A stretch of DNA of 64,000 bases from Rivularia sp. T60_A2020_040 (GTDB lineage Bacteria > Cyanobacteriota > Cyanobacteriia > Cyanobacteriales > Nostocaceae): positions 1 through 64,000 of the forward strand of contig JACYMD010000028.1 of assembly GCA_015272215.1 (NCBI GenBank), given 5' to 3'. The notes beneath the pieces are model-generated. The model had not been told where the DNA came from and did no database searches. It saw only the letters and a list, made by a program, of their open reading frames with translations. This document shows positions 38,240 through 47,700 of the stretch, piece after piece; the stretch's first letter is position 1, and each line of letters starts with the position of its first letter. A program made the translations under genes and the position numbers.

Positions 38240-41200
38240 TTAATCAACTCTGACGCGGAAACGAACAAATCCAAATTGTCCACCAGCAGGTAAAGTACCT
38301 AAATTCGTAAGTACAGCACCATTTGCAGGAGTACCATTACGGCAAATATTTTGAAAATCTGCGGGTACTGGTGCTAAAGGTGATAGGAATGTACCGTTAT
38401 CCGCACCGTCACCACCTCCATTGACAAGAATACTACCGGCTACAAAAGTTGTATTGCTAGGAATTAAGTCGCAGAACTTGACATTTTGCAAACTTTCTGC
38501 ACCTTCACTTAAGAAGTAAATAGTATATTCTACGATGTCACCGCTTTGTACGGGTGTTTCTAAGCGAGTAATACCTACAGGTGAAGATTGTGGAGATGAA
38601 TTGAGTACATTATCATCATCGTCGCTGCCGTCATCTTGAAATTGATTGAAAGCAACTCCACTAATCGGTTGATTACCTCTCAATACATTGGTAATACGCT
38701 TGACTAAACGTAAGTTTATCGGACCTGATGCACCCAAACGACCGGGACGGAAACCAAAGTCAACCTCATCTGTGTCGGGATTTGCTTGAGTTAACTCAGC
38801 ACTTAAGGTTGTTTGAGTGGTAGGACTAAAGTCAGTAGGTCTTGCAGATTCTACAGTGTATGTACCAAGAGGTAAATTATCAAAAGTATAGTTACCATTT
38901 TGGTTAGTGGTTGTGGTTCCAAAATCCCTACCTGCGGAATCTCTCAAAGTTAATTGAACTCCGGGAATTCCGGGTTCCCCTTGATCTTGTACTCCATCAC
39001 CATCTGTATCATTGAAAACAGTATCGCCGATAGAACCGGGTAATCCAGTCATTCTGATACCAAAATCAGCACTATCTAAGTTTTGATTGGGTTCCAGACG
39101 TACCGGAATTGGATTAGCACCTGTGGTTAGAATACTACCATCAGGAAGCGCCATCTGTACTTGATAATTTCCTGGTGGAAGATTGTTAAAGGTATATCTA
39201 CCAGGGGTATTTTGGTTAAAAGCAAGAGTTTCAGTGTTATCGGTGCGCTGTTCATCTATTTGGTCATCCGAAGTACCAAAAACACCATCTTCTCCGGGAC
39301 GAATTAATCTAACTAAAACACCGCTAACTCCCGGTTCACCTTGATCTTGAATGCGGTTAGCATTTACGTCAGCAAAAACCGTATCACCAATGGAACCTTG
39401 GGTTGGTGGTTGAAAACCAAAATCAACTGTATCGATATTTTGACCAGCTTGTAAAGTCACTGGGTTTGGTTGAGTCAACGTTGGATTCAAACCTGGAGGA
39501 GGATTCTCAATTGTAACGGTGTAAGTACCCGGTGCTACGGTGAAATTGTAGATTCCATTTTCTCCAGTAGTAGTTCTCGCCACTTCATTTCCGTCAGTAT
39601 TTCGTAGAACTAAGGTAATTCCGGGGATTCCGATTTCGTTTAAGTCAGGAGTACCATCCCCATTGTTATCGTAGAAAACGAAGTCTCCAATTGTGCCAAC
39701 TTGTTGCGCTGAGAAACCAAAGTCAGCAGTATCAAAGTTTTGATCGCGTTGTAAAGAAATAGTACTTGGTGGTGTTTGAGTCGGACTTAAACCATCGGGA
39801 GGATTATTTACTGTAACTCTGTAGTTACCAATAGGTATATCGGGGAAACTATATCTACCGTTACTATCGGTGGTAGTGGTGGTGACGGTAATATCATCTG
39901 AGGTACCCAATTGATTATCCGGACCCGGACGAGTTAAGGTAACTACAACGTTGGGAATTCCCGGTTCACCTTGGTTTTGAGTTGCATCGCTGTTATTATC
40001 CCGATAAACGGTATCGCCGATTGTACCCGTGGGTTGGGTGAAGCCAAAATCAGCGTCCTCGAAATTTTGACCCGCATTTAAATTAATCAAACCATTAGGA
40101 GTTTGGGTTGGAGTCAATTCGCGAATTGGTTCCTGAGATTGGTCGTTAATGGTAACTCTGTAAGTTCCCGCAGACAAATTGGGGAAAGTGTAACGACCAT
40201 TTGCATCGGTTCTAGTTAGACCACTGGTATCATCATCATCAAGACTATCACCAAATACACCATCAGGTCCGGTACCGGCATAGTTGACAATTACACCAGC
40301 AATTCCCGGTTCACCTGGGTCTTGTTGACCGTTATTATTAATATCTCTGTAAACCGTATCCCCAATTGTTCCCGTACCTTGTTGTGTTGGTGCTAAACCA
40401 AAGTCAATGGTATCTAAATTTTGATTGGCTGGTAAATTAATTGTCTGTGGTGGGGTTTGAGTGGGTGTTAAACCATCGGGATTGGTAATCGTAACTCGGT
40501 AATTACCCGCAGGCAAATTAGGAAAACTATAATTACCGTTTTCGTTGGTAGTTGTAGTTTGCGTGGTATCGTCAGGAGTACCAAATTCACCGTCGGGACC
40601 GGGAAGGGTTAAAATAACCGTTACCCCTGGAATCCCAGTTTCACCTTCGTCTTGAGTATTATTACGGTTAGTATCTGTGTAAACCGTATCCCCAATACTA
40701 CTTTGTCCTTGACCTAATTGTCCCGGTACAAAACCAAAATCAACTGTATCGATATTTTGACCTGGTTGTAACGCTACAACATCCGGTTGGGTTTGAGTCG
40801 CAGTATCTCCTTCCCTAGGACTCGTTGCGGTAACTCGGTAATTACCCGCAGGCAAATTAGGAAAACTATATCTACCTTCGGTGTTAGTAGTTGTAGTTTG
40901 GGTGGTATCATCGGCAGTGCCAAGCTGACCATCGGGACCGGGAAGCGTCAAAGTAACTGTTGCTCCTTCAATACCCAGTTCACCTGCATCTTGGACATTG
41001 TTACGATTGGCATCGGTATAAACAGTATCTCCGATACTACCTACAGAAGATGGTGCATAACCGAAATCAGCAGCATCAAAATTATTACCCGCTTCTAAGA
41101 CAATAGTTTGTGGTGGTGTTTGAGTCGGAGTTAAACCATCGGGAGGATTATTGACAATAACTCGGTAATTACCCGCAGGTAAGTTAGGAAAACTGTATCT

Positions 41201-42217
41201 ACCGTTATCGTCAGTAGTAGTATTCTGGGTAGTATCGTCGGGAGTGCCAAGTTGACCGTCGGCACCGGGACTTGTCAAAGTCAAGTTAATTCCAGGAATA
41301 CCCGGTTCATCAGGATTTTGAGTACTGTCACCGTTGGTATCACGATAAACTGTATCACCGATTGTAGCTGCATTATTGACGGGCGCACAAATAGTAAATG
41401 GTGCTAAACCGATAGTTTGATCTTGTCCTGGTTCACCGAATTCCCTTCCCACTTGATATTGAATGCGGATTTGGTCTATGGCACCTCCTGGTGTGATGGA
41501 AACGTTGCCTTCACCTTGGGCGGGAGTTGAATTATCGACGATACCCAAAGCAGAATTCCCGGAAATTCTCGTAAAATTACCCAGGGATTGTAAATTAACG
41601 GGGACATTAGAAGTTTCATTAGATGCTGTTACCGTAACTACATCTTGGAAAGTTCGACCGCTATCTCGCGGACCATCGCGGTCAACATCTAATAAAGTTA
41701 AAGGTGATGCTAAGGTGACGCTTTGAGCAAAAGTAATAGTAAAAGCCGCGCTACCCGGAGAAAGATTACCAGTTTCCGGAGGTTTACCTGGTCCAATATT
41801 TAATCGTAAATTCGGTCCGGGAATACCACCGTAAATATCAGTACCAACTCTTGATTCGGTTCTATCAATAACTTGACCGGGAACTTCTTCGGTAATCGTC
41901 AAGATGGTACGGATACCGCCAATATTATACTCTTGTGTTAAATCTGATAAGTTATCACTAGGACGTAACTGTACTGTTTCTGGTGCAGTTCCCGCAGGAC
42001 AACTGGCTGTAGTTTGTGCAATAGCTTTACCGGAACCAAATATGGGTACTTGAGGTACACCCAATAATGCTGCTAATAAGGTTGTGGAGAGAAAGGGTAC
42101 AGAAATGTTGTGATGAGGAGGTGAAGTATGATATCTGCTCCGGAGACGTTCCGCTAACACCACCTTACCAGCGTTGCCTTGAGTAATTGCCGATAAATGC
42201 TTAAATAAAGCTTTCAT
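38240..42217 (-). CDS. Giant exported SdrD-B-like repeat protein
   Basis: 1325 residues from the ATG at 42217, which follows AGGA; a TTG six codons upstream is unlikely. An N-terminal signal region with an extended basic start ends near SGKAIAQ. A ~215-residue domain follows, then eight repeats of about 110 residues (about residues 285-1165), each starting GDTVYxDxNxNxxQDxGExG and ending NxDTxDFGF, the SdrD-B/Cna-B-like fold. Asp/Asn-rich calcium-binding-type loops (DTNGDSTQNPDE, DTDGDGVQDQGE) recur. The last ~155 residues look like a DUF11-type domain (GDIVEYTIYFLSEGAESLQN) with cysteines. Surface or periplasmic stalk-like protein; the gene ends a four-gene exported-protein cluster. No LPXTG or sorting anchor is seen, as expected for a Gram-negative. 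Confidence 0.88.
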   Translation of the reverse strand: MKALFKHLSAITQGNAGKVVLAERLRSRYHTSPPHHNISVPFLSTTLLAALLGVPQVPIFGSGKAIAQTTASCPAGTAPETVQLRPSDNLSDLTQEYNIGGIRTILTITEEVPGQVIDRTESRVGTDIYGGIPGPNLRLNIGPGKPPETGNLSPGSAAFTITFAQSVTLASPLTLLDVDRDGPRDSGRTFQDVVTVTASNETSNVPVNLQSLGNFTRISGNSALGIVDNSTPAQGEGNVSITPGGAIDQIRIQYQVGREFGEPGQDQTIGLAPFTICAPVNNAATIGDTVYRDTNGDSTQNPDEPGIPGINLTLTSPGADGQLGTPDDTTQNTTTDDNGRYSFPNLPAGNYRVIVNNPPDGLTPTQTPPQTIVLEAGNNFDAADFGYAPSSVGSIGDTVYTDANRNNVQDAGELGIEGATVTLTLPGPDGQLGTADDTTQTTTTNTEGRYSFPNLPAGNYRVTATSPREGDTATQTQPDVVALQPGQNIDTVDFGFVPGQLGQGQSSIGDTVYTDTNRNNTQDEGETGIPGVTVILTLPGPDGEFGTPDDTTQTTTTNENGNYSFPNLPAGNYRVTITNPDGLTPTQTPPQTINLPANQNLDTIDFGLAPTQQGTGTIGDTVYRDINNNGQQDPGEPGIAGVIVNYAGTGPDGVFGDSLDDDDTSGLTRTDANGRYTFPNLSAGTYRVTINDQSQEPIRELTPTQTPNGLINLNAGQNFEDADFGFTQPTGTIGDTVYRDNNSDATQNQGEPGIPNVVVTLTRPGPDNQLGTSDDITVTTTTTDSNGRYSFPDIPIGNYRVTVNNPPDGLSPTQTPPSTISLQRDQNFDTADFGFSAQQVGTIGDFVFYDNNGDGTPDLNEIGIPGITLVLRNTDGNEVARTTTGENGIYNFTVAPGTYTVTIENPPPGLNPTLTQPNPVTLQAGQNIDTVDFGFQPPTQGSIGDTVFADVNANRIQDQGEPGVSGVLVRLIRPGEDGVFGTSDDQIDEQRTDNTETLAFNQNTPGRYTFNNLPPGNYQVQMALPDGSILTTGANPIPVRLEPNQNLDSADFGIRMTGLPGSIGDTVFNDTDGDGVQDQGEPGIPGVQLTLRDSAGRDFGTTTTNQNGNYTFDNLPLGTYTVESARPTDFSPTTQTTLSAELTQANPDTDEVDFGFRPGRLGASGPINLRLVKRITNVLRGNQPISGVAFNQFQDDGSDDDDNVLNSSPQSSPVGITRLETPVQSGDIVEYTIYFLSEGAESLQNVKFCDLIPSNTTFVAGSILVNGGGDGADNGTFLSPLAPVPADFQNICRNGTPANGAVLTNLGTLPAGGQFGFVRFRVRVD

Positions 42218-42249
42218 TTTGTGCTTCCTAAACAACGAAAATTAAAGAA

Positions 42250-42287
42250 TTGGTAATTGGTAATGGGTAATTGGTAATTGGTAATTG
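42250..42287. repeat. Heptanucleotide STRR (TTGGTAA)n
   Basis: About five tandem TTGGTAA/TGGGTAA heptamers in the 106 bp spacer between two genes of the surface cluster; the CTTTAAC heptamers at 42300-42322 follow. Confidence 0.85.
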
Positions 42288-42323
42288 TTAACTCCTAAAC
42301 TTTGACCTTTAACCTTTAACCTT

Positions 42324-44630
42324 TTATCTTCTTCTTTCAATTTGCAAATCTTGTTCTTGGTCTTCAATAATCAGGTCTATACCCCTAACATCTTTAAAGA
42401 TGATTTCAGTACGTCGATCGCGGGCGAAATCGACTATATCTGTACTACCAGGAACTTTACGTTGAGATTCACCAAAGGAACGTATGGTCATTCTTTCTGG
42501 TGCAATTCCTTGACGTAATAGATAATTTCTGGTAGATAATGCTCGTCGTCTACCTAATGCTTGGTTATAAGCATCACTCGCACGAGGGTCGGTATGACCT
42601 TGCAATTCGATGACGATGAATGGATATTGTTTAAGTACTTCTGCTACGCGGTCTAGTACTTTTGCACTTTCGTCACTAATGAAAGATTTATCTAGGGCAA
42701 AGTGGATGTTGCGTGGTACTTGGATACGAATCGGTTCCGGTGGCGCTTCTGGTGGTGCTGGTGGTGGTGCTGGTGGTTCTGGTGGCGGTGGTGGTACTGG
42801 TCTAGAAACGCACTCAGGGGGATTTATCGGGTCAATTCTCGGTGTAACATTCACCGTGGGTGGGGTATCAACGGTACCAATCATTGACGCTGCCGCAGGT
42901 TCCGATGTACCGTACTTGGGGTCAGTGGCGATCGCACTAATTACATCGCCGGTTTGGACGTTTTCTAGTTGAGCGGTAAATCTACCGTCTTCCCCAGCAG
43001 AAACTATAGTTAAGGGTTCGCTTAATGCACCGTATCCGGGTTGATAAATGGCGTTTTCCCCGCGCTGATAATCAGAAAGCCGATAAATTGTAATTTCACT
43101 ACCTTGATCTGCTTTACCTGTGACGGTGGCAGTTGTACCTTGATTTGCAAAGGCTTTTTCACTGAATTCGGGAGCGTTAATTGCCGCATTTCCGGTGTCT
43201 TTGCGACGATTTGCGGAGTTACGTCTGGGATTAGGACCATCTCCGCGCTGAAAGTCAATTACACCCAGGTTCCCTTGACTGTTGAGGTCGATACTCAATC
43301 CTTCTAATGCCGCGAATTTATTATTGCGAATATCGTTACGTATGGCAATTTCTCTTCTACCAATATCGTTTCTAGGAAAGGCTGTAACTACTACCCCAGG
43401 TCCGGTTTGATGGTCAATTTCGTTACCAATTACTTGATGTTCGCTGCCCATGACGAAAACTGCTGCTCGTCGGAGTCTTCTACCGTTATAAGTAATTTTA
43501 TTATTTTGTACGAGTATCTTACCTTGGGGTTTGAATAAATAGACACCAGCGCCGTCGTTAGCACAAATTAAGTTACCCAAGATTTGCGAGTTATCCACAA
43601 CGCCTTCAAACCTCAAAGCATCAGGCATTCCATCGATACCGTTACCGATAATAATGTTTTGCTCTACCTGTGTATTGGAGGCTCTAACTGAGGTAATAAT
43701 TGCACTACCGGCATGATAAGAAATCCGGTTTTTGCGAATTGTCGCACCTTGGCTATTAAATAAATAAACCCCAAAAGCGGAAATTTGATCGGGCATTCTT
43801 TCATCGGTAGTTATGCCCAACCAGTTATTTTCAATCACCACGTTTTTCGGGGGTATATCTCGTTCCCGAAACGGAAAGTTACTCGCAGGTGGTTTCTGTT
43901 GACTGATGTCGGGAGGAGGTAAACGGTGAGCGATGACAATATTTCCTGGTGGAGTTGTCAGAGTTGCGGGTTCGGGTTTACCGTCGTAAATCAATGCACT
44001 TCCCAATTGTTGTTTGATGGGTTCGGCATTAAAACCGTACATATTCAAACCGCGAATAGTGATATTATCCGCAACCACTGTTAAACCGCGAAATACTTCT
44101 TGTCCGGTTGCGGGTTTAATTGTCACCAAGGGAATGGGAATCTCAATTTCCGCAGTTGCGGAAGTATTAGGATCGTATCCCGGTTGGGTACTTCCATCAA
44201 TTGTTAATCCTGGTACCGCTAAATCGGGTAACACCGTTTGTAACTCTATAGTTGTGGCACCACTGGGTAAATTAAATTCAATGGTGCTGCTACCAGTGGC
44301 GGGAGTAATTTGAGCTTGTTCAGCGCTGCTGAGTTGTTGGGGGGTTAGAGTTCCGTTGACAACTTCAATGGCTTCGCGCAAAGTTAATTGAGCATCCGCC
44401 GTTATCGGACCATCTGCATTGCTATTTACTACCACTCGCACGGGAGTGGGTGATGGGGCAATTGGGGCAGCCGGAGTTTGTGCAAATACTCTCGAAGCTA
44501 AGACTCCGTTAAAGCAAGTAGCTAACCCTAAAGGCAGAACGTAAAATATTTTTTTATTCGGTAAAAGCGAACAACTCACCTTTAACCTTTGATCTATAAC
44601 CTTTGACCTTTTAGACCTTTTTTTCGACAT
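42324..44630 (-). CDS. Exported beta-helix protein with C-terminal OmpA domain
   Basis: 768 residues. The basic N-terminus and a hydrophobic stretch (IFYVLPLGLATCFNGVLASR) form the signal peptide, ending near VFAQTP. VVVNSNADGPITADAQLTLR, followed by EAIEVVN, resembles the CSLREA-type start. Residues about 150-470 have parallel beta-helix rungs (VIENNWLGI, IRKNRISYHAGSAI, VEQNIIIGNGID). A proline-rich linker (about 605-630) precedes an OmpA-like domain with IELQGHTDPRASDAYNQALG, RRRALSTRNYLL and FARDRRTEIIF, whose D and R bind peptidoglycan. The protein therefore links a carbohydrate- or surface-facing beta-helix to the cell wall. Start ATG follows AGGA. Part of the surface cluster; function inferred only. 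Confidence 0.88.
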   Translation of the reverse strand: MSKKRSKRSKVIDQRLKVSCSLLPNKKIFYVLPLGLATCFNGVLASRVFAQTPAAPIAPSPTPVRVVVNSNADGPITADAQLTLREAIEVVNGTLTPQQLSSAEQAQITPATGSSTIEFNLPSGATTIELQTVLPDLAVPGLTIDGSTQPGYDPNTSATAEIEIPIPLVTIKPATGQEVFRGLTVVADNITIRGLNMYGFNAEPIKQQLGSALIYDGKPEPATLTTPPGNIVIAHRLPPPDISQQKPPASNFPFRERDIPPKNVVIENNWLGITTDERMPDQISAFGVYLFNSQGATIRKNRISYHAGSAIITSVRASNTQVEQNIIIGNGIDGMPDALRFEGVVDNSQILGNLICANDGAGVYLFKPQGKILVQNNKITYNGRRLRRAAVFVMGSEHQVIGNEIDHQTGPGVVVTAFPRNDIGRREIAIRNDIRNNKFAALEGLSIDLNSQGNLGVIDFQRGDGPNPRRNSANRRKDTGNAAINAPEFSEKAFANQGTTATVTGKADQGSEITIYRLSDYQRGENAIYQPGYGALSEPLTIVSAGEDGRFTAQLENVQTGDVISAIATDPKYGTSEPAAASMIGTVDTPPTVNVTPRIDPINPPECVSRPVPPPPPEPPAPPPAPPEAPPEPIRIQVPRNIHFALDKSFISDESAKVLDRVAEVLKQYPFIVIELQGHTDPRASDAYNQALGRRRALSTRNYLLRQGIAPERMTIRSFGESQRKVPGSTDIVDFARDRRTEIIFKDVRGIDLIIEDQEQDLQIERRR

Positions 44631-44776
44631 TGCTCACATCCTGTGACACCACATTTGACCGAATTTTAGATTTTAGATTTTGGATTTTGGATTAAGTAAA
44701 ATAAGTCAAAATCCCTGCCTGCATCCTCATCCGTCAACGACCTAAGTAATTAAACGCAATAAACGGATGAATGCAA

Positions 44777-47700
44777 TTACTTTTTCAAATTGTTTATCAG
44801 CTTGACTTGAGAAGATTTGATATTGGGGATTTGAGATTGTTCTCTTCCCTCTTCCCTTCTCAACCGATTCACTAGTTGACTAGATTGATTTTTCTTCAAA
44901 CGTTCAGTTAACTTTGTCTTGGGTTTCTCAGATTGAGAACCATTTCTGACTAAAGGTGAAATCTCCGATTCCTGCTCTTGTTTGGGTACTGGTTTTTGTA
45001 ATCCAAATCCGCCAAATAATTCATTCAATTTCAAGCTGACATTGAGATATAATCCACCTTCGGAACGGTAGCCGGTAAAATCGCGATCGTCTACGCTACC
45101 AAATGCATAACCTACTCCCAAACGTAAATCTGGAGTTAAATAATATCCACCTTCTACAGCAATTCCGAATTCGTCGAAGTCCGCATTACTATTGGAATTT
45201 TGACCAATCCAACGTCCTTCTACGGCTAAGTCGGTACGGTAGCCCAATTTATAGGTAGCTCGTGCTTGCGCCAAGTTCACTGTTCCCTCATAACGTTCTC
45301 TGTCAAAATAAGTTACACCGTTACGCAGAGCATATTTACCGAAAAATTCCCATCGCCAAGAAGGTGCATAGATTCCTTCTGCTGAAAATACGTGTCCGGT
45401 GGCTGTAGAACTTCCTGTAAACTGATTTTCGGGTATAGAATCAAAGTTTTGTCGCCATTCGTATTTGAGCAAGCCGTTAAATTTATCGTTAGTCGGATCG
45501 CGATAAGCTAAACCAATTTTTAAATTAGCGGTGTCTCCCAATTCTTCAAATCTGACTCCTTCAGTACCGCCCAAATTGCTGATGTTAGAAGGTAAAAATA
45601 CGTTGGCTTCACCGGCTTGCTGATAACGCACTAATGCAGTTAAGGCAGGGGAAATTTTACCTGCCGCACCCGCAGAAATAAAGGTGCTGTTACCTTCTTC
45701 TCCATCGCGCAATTCAAACCTACCGCTGGCTTTAAAGTCCGGATTATCGGTATATTCCAACCCGACGCTGTACACAGAACCGGAAAACAATCCCAAGGAA
45801 GATGCCGTTTGTCCAACTGCGTAATATTGCGGAAATCTATCTCCCGCAGCAGTCGCATTAAAGATGTTTCTAAATACGTATTGATAACCCAAACTCAACC
45901 GCAATCCCGGCGCGATGGGCATTCCGTGATTAACTCCTAATGCACCTTGTCCCTGCATACCGTTGAAGCCCGATAGTACCGAATACCGTCCGTTGAAGGT
46001 AGTATCTTTAGCTAAGTTGTAATCAAGTAAAGTATCTAAAGTGGTCAGGGAATTACCTTCTAACAAGCTGGTATCGTCAAACCATTGATGTGCCAGTCTA
46101 AAGGTAACTCCTTCAAAGGCTTGCCAATCTAACCCTAATGTGGTTCTGTTGGGATAAAGTGGGTCGGAACCGTCGATATTAGCTTCATTGAGCGCTTGAA
46201 AAGTCAAAGATGGAGTCAAAGGCACTTTCAACCGGGAAACAATCTGCTCCGCATCACCACTCAACACATTATTTATCCTATCTTCCCGCGAACGATTCAC
46301 GTATTCGACACTAGCATCCGCAAAGCCAAACTTTTGTAAAATACCCGCTCGGAAAGTCTTTAATTCGTTATCCAAAGCTTGCCCCGGACGTGCTTGGGGT
46401 TGGGGATCGAATAAATCAAAGAAGTTTACTAAACCTGTGGCAGCCCTACCGAAGTTTTCTTCCACATCGTAGGATATACCTAGAGTTGTAGTATCAGTTA
46501 ATTTACCCAGTAACCCCGCACCATAACGAGTTTGTCCGGGTGAAAAGCTGAAAGTAGCGTTGTTATTAAAATTCTCCTCCACCGAACGGTAATAAGCATT
46601 CAAGTTCACGCGGTCGTTTAAATTACCAATCGCTTCTACTCGATAAGCATTACCTTGTTGATTTTGTCCGCCACCGATATCGCTTTCCGAACGAGCATAT
46701 TCACCGAGAATCTTACCCCAACGACCGAAGGAAAATTGGAAATCTGCTCCATACAATTCAAAATCGCGATCGCCTTGATCTTCTCTCAAATAAGAACCGG
46801 CGATAAATGACTTATTATCAAAGTTTTGGGAAATGTTAAATTGCGCTCTTGCACCGTAAATATTGCCATCTTCACCAAATTCCGGCTGGTAGGTGACAAC
46901 AATTTGTCTTTGCAGAGTTGCTCCAAAAGGATTAAGTTCTGTTGCTAAAATTGGACTAAAGAGCCTAATTGTGCCTCGATCATAATCTATTTCGTAATCT
47001 CTACCGCGATATAATTGCTGTCTTTTAACAACAGTACCCGGACGGTTAATTTCTTCTGCTTCTAAATAAACATTCTCACTTCCAGGAACTAACAACCGTC
47101 GGGATAAAAAGTAATTACCGCTGATACCTATAGGCACAAAAGTATCCCGCTGAAAACCTTCGACGTTATTGGCATATAAACCAGTTATCTGCAACGGACC
47201 AAAACTATAATTACCTTTAAAACCGTGCAGTTGACGTGAAATTCCACCGTAAAGCTGGGAAGGTCGAGAAAATTCCTCGGTGTTATAATCCCCCCACATG
47301 GCATAATCGGGGTCTGCTCCAGGTACTTTGGAACTGCGCTCAAACCGAGCATAAAAGCTGTCTATGGAAGGTGTAGTAGGAGTCACCGTAGAACTATCAC
47401 CATATACAGGATACTGCTGCTCGCAAAACTGAATCCCGCCAAATAAACTGTTTCTACCTTCACAATCCTGGTTAATCGGTCGCTCGCTATTAAAAGCTCC
47501 AGTAAACAACCATTCCCCTACTTTACCAGTCGCAAATACCTGAGAACTCAAATCTACCTCTGTGCCACTGCTTGCTTCTGGGTTGAGGAATTCTCTCCGA
47601 CTACCCCAAAAATTCGTTCCCCTTGCACCGATTCGCAGGTTGACAATACCCGTAACTAAGGAAGGTCGTAAATAGGTAGTAAATTCGACTTGGGTGTAAG

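Noticed and set aside
42610-42972. Plus-strand glycine-rich frame
   Set aside because: Antisense of the proline-rich linker of the OmpA/beta-helix protein.
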